64,000 nt of DNA from Methylobacterium sp. GXS13. Its GTDB lineage: Bacteria; Pseudomonadota; Alphaproteobacteria; Rhizobiales; Beijerinckiaceae. The notes beneath the pieces were generated by a model. It was not told the DNA's origin and made no database searches. It was given only the letters and a program-made list of their open reading frames with translations. Of the stretch, positions 6,660 to 19,074 are shown in pieces; within the stretch, counting starts at the first letter, position 1; every line of letters begins with the position of its first letter. Where the stretch lies: contig NZ_LKKO01000058.1 of NCBI RefSeq assembly GCF_001455965.1, positions 162,213 to 226,212 on the forward strand. Reading direction: 5' to 3'. A program made the translations under genes and the position numbers.

Positions 6660-7580
6660 ATGGCGGACGAGGACAAGAGCGGGCCGACCTTCGAGCGGTC
6701 CTTGCCCGTAGCCGGACGCCTGGAACGCGTGGCTCCGCTGATCCGGCGGCGTATCGCCCCGAATGGCGGCCCGTTCACGGCTACCGGTACCTGTTCCTAC
6801 GTGATCGGCGACCGGCGCGTCGCGGTCATCGACCCTGGGCCCGACGAGCCTAGCCACATCGAGGCGCTGCTGGCGGACCTCGAGGGCGAGCAGGTGGAGG
6901 CCATCGTGGTCACCCACACCCACCGGGATCATTCCCCGGGCGCTCGGCTTCTCGCCGCCCGAACCGGCGCCCCGATCGTCGGGTGCGCCCCACACCGGGC
7001 TGCTCGCGCCTTGGCGGAGGGCGAGGTGCCGATCCTCGATTCGAGTTCTGACACGGCCCATGCCCCCACGCGGGTGATGGCCGAGGGCGACACGGTTTCC
7101 GGACCGGGCTGGACCCTCGTGGCTTTGGAGACCCCTGGTCACACCATGAACCATCTCGCCTTCGCGTTACCGGAGGCGGAGGCGTTGTTGTCGGGCGACC
7201 ACGTGATGGCCTGGAACACCACGATCGTCGCGCCTCCGGATGGGGAGATGCGCGCCTACATGGCGTCGCTGGAAAAGCTGCGCGGACGCGGTGAGACGAT
7301 CTACTGGCCGGGACATGGCGGTCCCGTACGCGAGCCGGCGCGTTTCGTCCGCTGCCTGATCGGCCACCGCCGCCAGCGGGAAGCGGCGATCCGCGCCCGG
7401 CTCGCCGCCGGAGATGCAAGGATTCCAGACGTTGTGGCGGCGATCTATCAGGGGCTCGACCCCCGCCTTCGTGGGGCCGCCGCCCTGTCGGTCTTCGCCC
7501 ATCTGGAAGATCTGGTCGGGCGGGGGCTCGTGGCCTGCGATGGGCCGCCCCGTCTCGACAGCGCCTACGCACCCACCTGA
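6660..7580 (+). CDS. MBL-fold metallo-hydrolase (LACTB2-like)
   Basis: A 306-residue metallo-beta-lactamase-fold protein. The zinc motif THTHRDHS appears around residue 90, with later ligands at TPGHTMNH, LSGDHVM and WPGHGGP. A C-terminal helical winged-helix-like region (about 230-300) is as in LACTB2-type RNA or thioester hydrolases. Cytoplasmic; the substrate cannot be inferred. The ATG at 6660 follows a GGGGTGG stretch; a GTG at 6654 would add two residues. Confidence 0.85.
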   Translation: MADEDKSGPTFERSLPVAGRLERVAPLIRRRIAPNGGPFTATGTCSYVIGDRRVAVIDPGPDEPSHIEALLADLEGEQVEAIVVTHTHRDHSPGARLLAARTGAPIVGCAPHRAARALAEGEVPILDSSSDTAHAPTRVMAEGDTVSGPGWTLVALETPGHTMNHLAFALPEAEALLSGDHVMAWNTTIVAPPDGEMRAYMASLEKLRGRGETIYWPGHGGPVREPARFVRCLIGHRRQREAAIRARLAAGDARIPDVVAAIYQGLDPRLRGAAALSVFAHLEDLVGRGLVACDGPPRLDSAYAPT

Positions 7581-7592
7581 CGGGTGACCCAG

Positions 7593-8372
7593 CTACTTCA
7601 CCGCCAGGGCCAGGTTCGCCACGTCGTCGAGATAGGCGCGGATGCGATCGGCATTGGTGCCAAAATCGCGGCCGCCGAGCCGGGAGGCCGAGCGCACGTC
7701 GATCCGGGCGCCGTCGGCCCGGGGGCGAATTCGCACGGTCACGTCGTCAGGCAGATTGAGGATGAGGCCACGGGCCACGGCCTCGATCCGGCCGTTGCCG
7801 GTACGCCCCCCGGGACGGATCGCCTCGACGATCTGCCAGTGCCGGTTGAGGGCGGCCTTACGGGCCAGTTCGAATGCCTCGTCGGCACCGATATCGAGGG
7901 TCAGCGGGGCGATCTGCGGATAGGCGCCGCGCTGACGCTCACGGATCGCGGGACCCGGATCCGACGGGTAACGGCCGCCCCGTGCCGCGAAGGCGGCCCG
8001 GGACCGCGAGAAGGCCGGGGGGTTGTCGATATCGGTGGTGATATCTGAAAGGACCGGCAGGCGCAGACCCCGCAAGCCGAGATAGGCCGGATAGCCCAGG
8101 AGGAGTAGCGCCAGGAACAATCCGGCGAGCGCAGCCCCCAGACCGCGCGCACCCTCACGCCAGACATGCACGAACGCGAACACGGCAGCGACAGCCGCGG
8201 CCAGGGCGATACACAGCCCAGCCGCCAGGGCAACCAGCGCCGCGTCGGTGTCGGAACGCGGGTCGCGCACCACGATCAGGGCGAGCCCCGTGGCGATAAT
8301 GGCAAACACGGCAAGCTGCCGCGACAACGGTCCGGCGCGGGTGACGGGTTCCTCGACAAGCAGGCGGCGCAT
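7593..8372 (-). CDS. DUF1499 family membrane protein
   Basis: A 259-residue protein with three to four hydrophobic helices in the first 110 residues, then a soluble DUF1499 domain (about 120-259) including LSDITTDIDNPPAF and ending in the conserved DVRSASRLGGRDFGTNADRI region. Function unknown in the family. The ATG at 8372 is preferred over a GTG at 8381. The gene is convergent with the MBL gene and follows the AsmA gene on the same strand with a 65-base gap. Confidence 0.85.
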   Translation of the reverse strand: MRRLLVEEPVTRAGPLSRQLAVFAIIATGLALIVVRDPRSDTDAALVALAAGLCIALAAAVAAVFAFVHVWREGARGLGAALAGLFLALLLLGYPAYLGLRGLRLPVLSDITTDIDNPPAFSRSRAAFAARGGRYPSDPGPAIRERQRGAYPQIAPLTLDIGADEAFELARKAALNRHWQIVEAIRPGGRTGNGRIEAVARGLILNLPDDVTVRIRPRADGARIDVRSASRLGGRDFGTNADRIRAYLDDVANLALAVK

Positions 8373-8437
8373 GGGGATCACGGACGGAGTTGAAGCCGGA
8401 GCTTAGAATCGGGTGAGCTTGGGCGCCATCGCCCGAA

Positions 8438-10237
8438 TCACGGAGCGTAAGCGCGGGCGTTGCCGCTCAGCCCGAGGGCGGCCGGAAACTTGAGGGGATC
8501 GGGCAGCATCGCCTCACCATGAGGGACGACCTGCGCGGTCAGCGCGTCCCACGGACCTGAGACTTCGAACAGGAGCCTGCGCGACGGGTCCGCGGCGCGA
8601 AGCGCCAGATCGCCCCGGGCTTCGATCCGCCGACTAGGCAGCGAGATTTGTCCCTGCAGGCTGGCTCCGACGCTCGGCCCGCGCAAGCCGGACTCGGCGA
8701 ACTCACCGATCCCGTCGGAGAAGCGCAGGGTGATCGCCGCGCGCTCGAAGGCGGTCCGACCATTCCGACGCGCGAGCGCGCCTGCCGGGACGACGCCGTT
8801 GCGGTGGACGATCTCGGCCAGGTCGAGGCCCGAGATCGCGCCGCCGTCGACTGCCAGCGTCGCGCGGCCGCCGAGATGGGCGAGCAGGCTTGCACTGTCG
8901 CGGGCACTGCCCTCCAGGGTGAATTGCCCCTGCAGGGGCCCGCTCATCCAGCGCCCGCCCCCGATCTCGCCGAGCAGGGTTCCCACGTCGACCCGATCCA
9001 GGCTGCCCTGCATCCGCACCTCGGTCTCAGCCGGATCCTTGGCACTCACCAGGGTAAGGCGCCCCTTGAGCGTTCCGTCCTGAAGGCGTGCGCGGTTCAC
9101 AGCGACTTCCATCGCGCCGTCACGCACCAAGATACTGGCGGCCAAGTCCTGGACCTGCAGCAGTCCGACCCGGCCCTCGGCCGCCGATAGTCGCAGATCG
9201 AGATCGCCCTTGGTGAGCGGCGTCAGGGCCAGCGGCGCCGCCTCTGCGTCAAACAACTTGATCAGATCACCCATCAGCGGCGCGAGATTCAGCGTCTCGG
9301 CCGCCAGAGTCGCTTGAACCGAGAGGCGTGACCCGGTCCCCGGCCCGAGGGTCACGGCACCCGCCCCCTCCAGCACGTCGTCTCCGAGCCCCACACGTAA
9401 GCGCGGCCAGGATACGGAACGGTCCCAAACGTCGAATTGTCCGTCGACAGAGAAGGCCCGGGCAAGGGGGGAGAGCGGGGCATCGCGACGGAGCCAAGCC
9501 AGGGTTTCGGACAGCGAGCGGCTCTTGAATCGGGCGCGCCCGGCCAGTGCAGGCAAGGCGCCTCCCTGAAGCGACGGGCTTGCCGTGCCATCGACAGCCA
9601 GGTTGCCGTCGGGCCACGTCACCGCGGCGGTGAACGGGGTGGGGTGCCCTTGAACGATATCGGCAGCCCGGAGATGCGTCAGCGCGATGCGCGTGGGCAC
9701 GCCCCGCCATGTCAAGCTCGCGTGGGCCTCTGCGGAGGCGCTCCAGAACGGCCAGGCGAGGTCAAGGTCGATGTCCCGTGCCTCGTCGCCCTCGGCGATG
9801 CGGGCACCGGTCACGCTCAACCAGCGCGGTCGCTGCGTGGCGCCCGAACGCATCCGCGCGGCCAGCTGAGCAAGCGGCACGCTCCAGGCAGCGGCGTCCG
9901 ATGACAGTTGTGCGCCATCGAGCCGGAGACCGCCCAGCGTGGCGCGGCCGGCCAGGAGGCCGAGCGGATCGAGGTCGACGGTCAGGCTTCCGGCCTTGGC
10001 GAGTGTCGGCCCCGTGGGACCGGCAGCGACGCGGACGGGACCGAGGGACAGGCGCGGAAGGGGCAGGAGCGTGAGGCGTGCCGGCCCCTCGCCGGTCAAC
10101 GACAGGCCGTATTCATCCAGCGCGCGGCCTGCAAAGGTCATCGCCCGGCGGCCATCGACCGGCCAATCCTGCAGGCCGAGGCCAACCAGGATCACGCCTG
10201 CGAGGGTGAGAAGGAAAATGGGACGTCGGGGCGACAT
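8438..10237 (-). CDS. AsmA-like envelope protein
   Basis: A 599-residue protein with one N-terminal membrane anchor (about residues 6-24) and a long periplasmic region of repeated beta strands typical of AsmA/DUF3971-like proteins, including a C-terminal part with LDLAEIVHRNG and FSDGIGEF. AsmA-clan proteins form long hydrophobic grooves linked to phospholipid movement or outer-membrane assembly. The start at 10237 puts the anchor at the very N-terminus; an upstream ATG at 10300 adds 21 residues. Its place before the DUF1499 gene suggests a shared transcript. Confidence 0.85.
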   Translation of the reverse strand: MSPRRPIFLLTLAGVILVGLGLQDWPVDGRRAMTFAGRALDEYGLSLTGEGPARLTLLPLPRLSLGPVRVAAGPTGPTLAKAGSLTVDLDPLGLLAGRATLGGLRLDGAQLSSDAAAWSVPLAQLAARMRSGATQRPRWLSVTGARIAEGDEARDIDLDLAWPFWSASAEAHASLTWRGVPTRIALTHLRAADIVQGHPTPFTAAVTWPDGNLAVDGTASPSLQGGALPALAGRARFKSRSLSETLAWLRRDAPLSPLARAFSVDGQFDVWDRSVSWPRLRVGLGDDVLEGAGAVTLGPGTGSRLSVQATLAAETLNLAPLMGDLIKLFDAEAAPLALTPLTKGDLDLRLSAAEGRVGLLQVQDLAASILVRDGAMEVAVNRARLQDGTLKGRLTLVSAKDPAETEVRMQGSLDRVDVGTLLGEIGGGRWMSGPLQGQFTLEGSARDSASLLAHLGGRATLAVDGGAISGLDLAEIVHRNGVVPAGALARRNGRTAFERAAITLRFSDGIGEFAESGLRGPSVGASLQGQISLPSRRIEARGDLALRAADPSRRLLFEVSGPWDALTAQVVPHGEAMLPDPLKFPAALGLSGNARAYAP

Positions 10238-10550
10238 CGTGCTCCGGATGGGCGAGCCGCGGTTGCGGCCGAAGACCGGGTGCCGCGCCAGCCCCCTCAA
10301 GCCGTCGCGGCCCGGTTGGGTCTGCTCGTTGAAGGCACGTCATAGCGCGCCCCGCCGGCCTTGTCTGCGGGGGCCTGCGCAGGCCGCCCCGCTCTCCCCA
10401 GGGCGGCGCGGGTTACGGATCGCCCCGGACGCCATGCGGGCCGGGTATGCCGGTACTGGATTTCGTTCACGGAATCGGGGACAGCAGGCCCGAGGAAACG
10501 CGGTTCCCAAGATTTCGGCCGGGCAGACCGGACGGGAAAAGGACGGTTCG
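10238..10550. other. Divergent intergenic region, asmA / scoA
   Basis: About 310 bases between divergent genes. The only structure noted is a 14-base perfect palindrome, GGCCTGCGCAGGCC, at 10372-10385, flanked by further GC-rich bases. No EcfG-type promoter and no small coding frame worth calling were seen. Confidence 0.4.
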
Positions 10551-11291
10551 ATGAAGAAGGTCTACACGGATCCCACGGCGGCTTTGGCTGGCTTGCTGCG
10601 CGACGACATGATGGTGATGTGCGGCGGCTTCGGCCTCTGCGGCATCCCGGACGAGTTGATCGAGGCGGTGCGCGCTTCGGGGGTCAAGGGCCTGACCATC
10701 GTCTCGAACAATGCCGGGATCGACGGGGTCGGCCTGGGCAAGCTCCTCGATACCCGGCAGGTGCGCAAGATGATCTCGTCCTACGTCGGCGAGAACAAGG
10801 AGTTCGCCCGGCAGTATCTCGGGGGCGAGTTGGAGATCGAGTTCAATCCGCAGGGCACCTTGGCCGAGCGCATTCGCGCGGGGGGCGCCGGCATCCCGGC
10901 CTTCTTCACGAAGACCGGCGTCGGCACCAAGGTTGCGGAAGGCAAAGAGGTCCGGGAGTTCGACGGCGAGCACTACGTGATGGAGCGCGGACTGTTCGCC
11001 GACCTCGCCATCGTGCACGCCCATACGGGCGATACCGAGGGCAACCTCCGCTACCGGATGACCGCGCGCAACTTCAACCCGATGATGGCGACCGCCGCCA
11101 AGATGACGGTGGCGCAGGTGGGGCACCTCGTGAAGCCGGGTGCGATCGACCCGGACACGATTCACACGCCCGGGATTTTCGTGAAGCGGATCATCGAGGT
11201 CGGCGTCCGCGAGAAGCGTATCGAGCAGCGCACCACCCGCAAGCGTGCCGAGAACACGCCAGCGGCCGCCGCCGGCGGCGGCACCCACTGA
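10551..11291 (+). CDS. scoA: 3-oxoacid CoA-transferase subunit A
   Basis: A 246-residue alpha subunit of a succinyl-CoA:3-ketoacid-type CoA-transferase. It has the glycine-rich GGFGLCGIPDELIEA near the start and the later FFTKTGVGT region. With subunit B it moves CoA from succinyl-CoA to acetoacetate, allowing ketone-body or poly-hydroxybutyrate carbon to be used. The ATG follows an AAAGGA-like site. The C-terminus is Ala/Gly-rich (AAAAGGGTH). Subunit B begins 21 bases downstream. Confidence 0.93.
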   Translation: MKKVYTDPTAALAGLLRDDMMVMCGGFGLCGIPDELIEAVRASGVKGLTIVSNNAGIDGVGLGKLLDTRQVRKMISSYVGENKEFARQYLGGELEIEFNPQGTLAERIRAGGAGIPAFFTKTGVGTKVAEGKEVREFDGEHYVMERGLFADLAIVHAHTGDTEGNLRYRMTARNFNPMMATAAKMTVAQVGHLVKPGAIDPDTIHTPGIFVKRIIEVGVREKRIEQRTTRKRAENTPAAAAGGGTH

Positions 11292-11312
11292 TCGAGGGAA
11301 GGGAGTAGAACG

Positions 11313-11975
<663 letters not shown>

Positions 11976-11979
11976 TCGC

Positions 11980-12012
11980 GCATCGTCCCGGACATCTCAT
12001 CCGGGACGATGC
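11980..12012 (+). terminator. Hairpin after scoAB
   Basis: A 13-bp perfect stem (11980-11992 with 12000-12012) and a 7-base loop directly after the scoB stop. No T run follows, so it may be a 3'-end stability structure and not an intrinsic terminator. Confidence 0.5.
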
Positions 12013-12084
12013 CTTCGGCCTTCGCTTTCGCCTTAACCCGCGGGCCGAACACGCCTCTCGGGTTGAAGCCTCCGATCCGCATCG

Positions 12085-13797
12085 TCACCGTGAGCCCCCT
12101 CCGGAAGCGCGGATGCCGTTGAGGAAGCGGGCGACCTCGGCGTTCAGGCGCCCGGACTGGTCCGAGAGCGCCGCAGCCGCACCCAGCACCTGGGCCGCGG
12201 CCGCGCCGGTCTTTTCGGACGCCTCCGCAACCCCGACAATGTTGCTCGTCACCTCGCCGGTGCCCGACGCCGCTTGGGCGACGTGGCGCACGATCTCCTG
12301 AGTGGCAGCGCCTTGCTCCTCGACTGCAGCCGCGATGCCGGCGGTCAAGCCGTCGATCTCGCCGATCCGGTTGGTGATGCCTCCGATGGCTGCGACGGCG
12401 TTCTCGGTCACCGCCCGGATCGCCCCAATCTGGCCGGTGATCTCGTCCGTGACCTTGGCGGTCTGGCTCGCCAGCTCCTTCACCTCCGTGGCGACGACGG
12501 CGAAGCCGCGGCCTGCCTCACCGGCCCGGGCCGCCTCGATGGTCGCGTTGAGCGCCAAAAGGTTGGTCTGGCTGGCAATGTTGGCAATGAGCCCGACCAT
12601 CTCGCCGATCTTCACCGAGGTCTGATTGAGGGCCTTTACGAGCTGCGCCGTCTGGCCGGCCTCCCGGGCCGCCGTGCGCGTGAGGTCGGCCGACCCCGTG
12701 ATCTGCCGGCCGATCTCCTGAACCGAGGTGCCGAGTTCCTCCGCGGCCGTCGCGACGGTCTGGACGTTGCCGGCGGCTTCCTCGGCTGCCGCAGCCACGG
12801 TGGCGGCCTGCATCGCCGCGACACTGGCCGTGTCGGTCATACCCTGGGCGGCTTTCTGCAGCTCGTTCGCCGAATTCGACACCGCACCGACGATGCCGCC
12901 CATGGCCCTCTCGAAGTTGTCGGCCAGTTCGGCCCGGGCGCGCCTGCGCTCGGCCGCAGCTTCAGCGTCGGCGCGGCGCCGGGTCTCGGCCTGCTCGGCA
13001 GCCTTCTCGGCGACCATGCGCTTGATCCCCTCGACCGCGCGCCCGACCGCGCCAATCTCGTCGCCGCGGGCGGCCTCGCGGATCTCGCTGTCGATCTCCC
13101 CGTGTCCCATGCGCTCGAGTGTCCGAACCAGACGCCCGAGCGGGGCCGTGACGCCACGGGCGACCACGGCGACGCCCCCGGCGATGGCGGCGACCAGACC
13201 GATGGCGGCGGCTACGACCAGCGTGACTGTCGCGCGGGAGGCAGAAAGCTCGGACGCATCGCGCGCCTGCTGGAGCTCGGCCGTCAGGACATCGACCCGG
13301 GCCTGCGCCAATTCCCACAGCTTCGCCCGAAGCGGGTTGCCTTCGCCCAACAGGATGTCGCGGGCGAGTTCGCTATCGCCGTGCTCCGCGCTGGCAATGA
13401 CCCGATCGATGATCGTCCCGAGCGCCGTCAAGGTCTGACGCAGCGTCTCGTCCGTTGCACGCCGCTCGGCCGAGGCGGCCAATCTTCCCAACTCGTCGAT
13501 GAGGCCGAAAGCATGCGCCTTCGCCTGCTTGATGCGGGTCTCGTACCCAGCCATCTGGGATTCCCGCGTCTCGAGGACCAGGTTCCGCGCCTGAACCGAG
13601 ATCTCGCCGACATCGATCTGAACGCCGAGGATCAGCGCGAGGCGCTTGGCCTGCATATCGACGATCTGCCGTGTCTGGCCCGACTGGGCGAGCAGGTTCG
13701 CACGAGCGTAGAGTATCAATCCGCCCGCGGCCAGGGCAACGACGAGGAGCGGGAGCGCAAGCTTCAGCAAGATCTTTGCGTCGCGAAAGCATTTCAT
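12085..13797 (-). CDS. Methyl-accepting chemotaxis protein
   Basis: A 570-residue chemoreceptor with a membrane segment at about 11-31, a periplasmic helical region (about 32-185) and a second membrane segment at about 190-215. A HAMP domain (VTAPLGRLVRTLERM onward) and a long cytoplasmic signalling coiled coil follow. The coil carries the conserved hairpin tip (GLIANIASQTNLLALNATI, AGEAGRGFAVVA). It couples to CheA/CheW. The ligand is unknown. No chemotaxis genes are adjacent. The 5' side is a long AT-rich non-coding stretch. Confidence 0.95.
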   Translation of the reverse strand: MKCFRDAKILLKLALPLLVVALAAGGLILYARANLLAQSGQTRQIVDMQAKRLALILGVQIDVGEISVQARNLVLETRESQMAGYETRIKQAKAHAFGLIDELGRLAASAERRATDETLRQTLTALGTIIDRVIASAEHGDSELARDILLGEGNPLRAKLWELAQARVDVLTAELQQARDASELSASRATVTLVVAAAIGLVAAIAGGVAVVARGVTAPLGRLVRTLERMGHGEIDSEIREAARGDEIGAVGRAVEGIKRMVAEKAAEQAETRRRADAEAAAERRRARAELADNFERAMGGIVGAVSNSANELQKAAQGMTDTASVAAMQAATVAAAAEEAAGNVQTVATAAEELGTSVQEIGRQITGSADLTRTAAREAGQTAQLVKALNQTSVKIGEMVGLIANIASQTNLLALNATIEAARAGEAGRGFAVVATEVKELASQTAKVTDEITGQIGAIRAVTENAVAAIGGITNRIGEIDGLTAGIAAAVEEQGAATQEIVRHVAQAASGTGEVTSNIVGVAEASEKTGAAAAQVLGAAAALSDQSGRLNAEVARFLNGIRASGGGSR

Positions 13798-14239
13798 CGC
13801 GTTGGCCCCGCGCCGTCGAACCCAGACCTCCGATCATCTAGCAGCGCCGCAAAAACATCAACGACGGAAGCAGGCCATGCTTCGAGCCTGACAGATCAAA
13901 CAGAACGCGTCCAATAATGAAAGACTATATTCAGCACACTGTTGACTCAACCCGAACAAGAATTAGGATTCATATTGCATGCGTTATCCTTTTCGCACAC
14001 AATGTTTATTCATACGACCATTCGCATAGTCAGATATCAGTTATAACATCCGAGATAGACTTTGAGTACAAAGTTGTTGTGCAGCGCTCGAACCCTGACA
14101 AGCTCCATCCTTTGCAGCATTCCTGGGGGCACACAGTCGCCGCAACAAGTTCGCGCGAGGCCGTTTGACCTGAGGTCGACAGTGACGTCGCGTGCCGCGG
14201 TCAGCCCAGCCGGCCACGGCACGCGAGAACTCAAAAGAA
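13798..14239. other. AT-rich non-coding stretch
   Basis: About 440 bases without a convincing gene. Roughly 13905-14095 is visibly AT-rich compared with everything around it. It contains TTGACT (near 13942) followed 16 bases later by TAGGAT, a possible sigma-70-type promoter on the plus strand. An 83-codon frame (13917-14168) exists but has unnatural composition and no ribosome site. It may serve as the upstream region of the chemoreceptor gene. Confidence 0.45.
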
Positions 14240-14926
14240 TCACATCGGCGGGGTGAGGCCGTCCTTGCCGACCGCCACGAGCTTGCCCTCGGCCTTGGCG
14301 CCGTCCTTGGCGACCACGGCGAAGACCTTCGCACCGGGCGTCAGGATGGCCTTGTCGGCCGGCTCGAAGGCGACGATCGGCGCCGAGGACGGAACCACGA
14401 TCTCCTTGGACCCGTCCTTGCCGTAGCTCACCGTCAGGGTGCGCTCACCACCGGACGCCGCCTTGTCGGCCTTCACGGTGCCGTTGGTCATCGCGCTCTT
14501 CACCTTCGGCGCGTTGGCGGTCTCGGCCTTTACGGTGCCGTTGGTCATGGCGCTCTTCACCTTGGATCCGGCGCCGCCGGTCTGGTCGGTGATCGTGTCC
14601 CAACCGTAATGGCCTTCGCCGGTGCCACGCATCGATTCGGGGAACAGCACGACCTCGAGGGCCGTCATCGGGTTCTCGCCCTTGGTGGCGGTGCCGATGA
14701 AGACGCCGTCCTTGATGGCGTCGAGGCTCGACGGGACGACCCAGGCAAATTTGGCGCCGCCGACATCGACGGTCTCGGACTTGCCGTCGTCGGTCTTGAT
14801 CGTGAGCGTGCTGCCCTCGGCCTTGTCGATGGTGCCGCGGACGCGCTCGACCTGGGCGGCGAAGGCCGCGCTCGACAGCAGCGCTGTCAGGCCGGCGGCG
14901 GCGAGGGTCTTGCTGAGGTGCTTCAT
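14240..14926 (-). CDS. Exported protein with an internal duplicated segment
   Basis: A 228-residue secreted protein: signal peptide MKHLSKTLAAAGLTALLSSA with cleavage after AFA, then two beta-rich halves with SH3-like strand patterns (VERVRGTIDKAEGSTLTI; GKLVAVGKDG near the end). Between them the segment KVKSAMTNGTVKA occurs twice, 20 residues apart. I do not assign a function; similar proteins are often annotated loosely as metal-transport-related. Function unknown. Confidence 0.8.
   Translation of the reverse strand: MKHLSKTLAAAGLTALLSSAAFAAQVERVRGTIDKAEGSTLTIKTDDGKSETVDVGGAKFAWVVPSSLDAIKDGVFIGTATKGENPMTALEVVLFPESMRGTGEGHYGWDTITDQTGGAGSKVKSAMTNGTVKAETANAPKVKSAMTNGTVKADKAASGGERTLTVSYGKDGSKEIVVPSSAPIVAFEPADKAILTPGAKVFAVVAKDGAKAEGKLVAVGKDGLTPPM
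14469..14563 (-). repeat. In-frame direct repeat in exported protein gene
   Basis: Two copies of a unit of about 39 bases (14469-14508 and 14525-14563), differing at few positions, encoding KVKSAMTNGTVKA twice. An in-frame duplication suited to copy-number change. Confidence 0.8.
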
Positions 14927-15091
14927 CGGGATCCCATGCTGGCTTCGGAAGCCGGGTTATGGGGCGCCCGTCGCGCCAAACAAGGTTGCGCGCAAGCCAA
15001 ACCCACGCGTCTAAGCTACAAATAAGGCGGCGCCCGATGGACGCCGCCTGATGGAACCCGGATGGGCGGCGCGGACGCCGCCCGTGGAGGA

Positions 15092-17791
<2,700 letters not shown>

Positions 17792-18120
17792 GGCTGGTTC
17801 TATCCTCGCTGCGGGTTGTCGAACACGCGCAGGCAAGACCTGCGCTACGAATTTGTGTTCGGCCTTTCTAGCGCCCGACGGGCGCGCGCCGCCCCGGGAG
17901 TGCCCGGGCAGGACGATGCGCGGGGGCGATTTGGACGCCCGTGGAGCCGCGCGGCGCAGCCAGGAGTCGATATAGAACTTTTCGAATCTGGCCGCTACCG
18001 GGTTGCGATGACAGCCGCGTGGCCCTGTCGGGCGATTGGCGGTCCGCCCGCGAGGGGACCTGCCTGCGGCGCAAGCCGGGTTGCTCGCTCTAGCGGCGCC
18101 CCGGGATACGCCGTGATCCG
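17792..18120. other. Upstream region of acnA
   Basis: About 330 bases between the tadD-like stop and acnA. The only local anomaly is an AT-richer patch at about 17967-17990, which on the minus strand contains TATATC, a possible -10 element for acnA. No clear -35 box and no small gene seen. Confidence 0.4.
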
Positions 18121-18945
18121 TCAGCCCTGCTGTGGCGTGCCGGGCAGCGTCTTGAAGCGATTCGGCTGAGCGGCGAGCTTGCGCAGCGACGCCACGTTGG
18201 AGGCGGCCTCTTCAGGACCCATGTCGCGACGCAGCACCGTCTCGGCATCGGCGAATCGGCCCTTGAGGCCCAGCACGAGGGCGAGGTTCGCCCGTACGCG
18301 GGCATCGGCACCGGGCTGGTCGGCGGCGAGCCGCAGGGTCTGCTCGGCCTGGTCGAGATTGCGCGACAGGGCGTAGGACAGGCCGAGATTCGACAGCAGG
18401 GACGGCTCGTTCGGCCGGATCTTGAGCGCGGCCTCGTAGAAGCTCTGGGCCCGGGCCTGCTCGCCGAGTTGCGCGGAGGCCGAGCCCTGCGCCGACAGGA
18501 TGCGCCAGTCCGGCGAGGCGGGGGAATGGGCGTTGGCGAGCACGTCGATCGGCTCGGCGTAGCGGCCGGCCTCGACCAGCGACTTGCCGTAGGCGCCGAG
18601 GATGAACGTGTCGCGCGGGTTGCGCAGGGCCGCCTGCTGCAGCACCGCGGAGGCCTGTGCCGCCTGATCGTTCAACCGCAGGGCGCGGGCATAGGCGATC
18701 GCCGCCCGCCCGTCGCCGGGATTGGCGTTGAACCGCTCGGCCAAGGCGTCGAGATCCTGACGGGAGGGGGCTTCCTGGCGTGAGGCCGTCTGGCGCTCGC
18801 CAAGATCACCGATCGAGCCGGTGGTTTCCGGGGAGCGGGTGTTGCAACCGGCAAGGCCCAGCGCCGCGAGTGCCGCGGCGGCGAGGCCGGCACGGCGGAC
18901 ATTGGAAGCCAGGGTCCGGGAGACCCGGGTCGGGGCCGTCTTCAT
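18121..18945 (-). CDS. tadD: TadD-like TPR lipoprotein
   Basis: A 274-residue lipoprotein with the lipobox LAGC in the first 35 residues, then about five tetratricopeptide repeats (about 75-255), for example RPNEPSLLSNLGLSYALS and the following ADARVRANLALVLGLKG. It resembles TadD of the tight-adherence (Flp) pilus machinery, a pilotin-like scaffold at the outer membrane. No other tad/cpa genes are adjacent, so it is either an orphan or a general TPR lipoprotein. The ATG at 18945 gives a compact signal; an upstream ATG at 18993 is possible. Confidence 0.75.
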   Translation of the reverse strand: MKTAPTRVSRTLASNVRRAGLAAAALAALGLAGCNTRSPETTGSIGDLGERQTASRQEAPSRQDLDALAERFNANPGDGRAAIAYARALRLNDQAAQASAVLQQAALRNPRDTFILGAYGKSLVEAGRYAEPIDVLANAHSPASPDWRILSAQGSASAQLGEQARAQSFYEAALKIRPNEPSLLSNLGLSYALSRNLDQAEQTLRLAADQPGADARVRANLALVLGLKGRFADAETVLRRDMGPEEAASNVASLRKLAAQPNRFKTLPGTPQQG

Positions 18946-19074
18946 GATGCGCTCCGCCAGCACAGGCCGGGCGGGCTCTGGCTCGCGCTTCACGCTCCCG
19001 GCCGGCCGGTGATAGAGCGTTAACCCTAATCACCGGTTAAGCCACTGCCGGCCCGACCGCCGCACGAGAGGCAC

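Noticed and set aside
10113..10343. Alternative minus-strand frame at the asmA start
   Set aside because: Out of frame with AsmA and without coding character.
12274..13917. 547-codon plus-strand frame opposite the chemoreceptor
   Set aside because: Shadow with no recognisable domain; the chemoreceptor signalling tip is unambiguous.
14085..14100. tRNA T-arm-like string (GGGTTCGAGC on the minus strand)
   Set aside because: The flanking bases do not form the 5-bp T stem and no acceptor or anticodon arm can be folded.
13917..14168. 83-codon plus-strand frame in the AT-rich island
   Set aside because: No ribosome site, odd composition and no domain; open only because the region is AT-rich and short.
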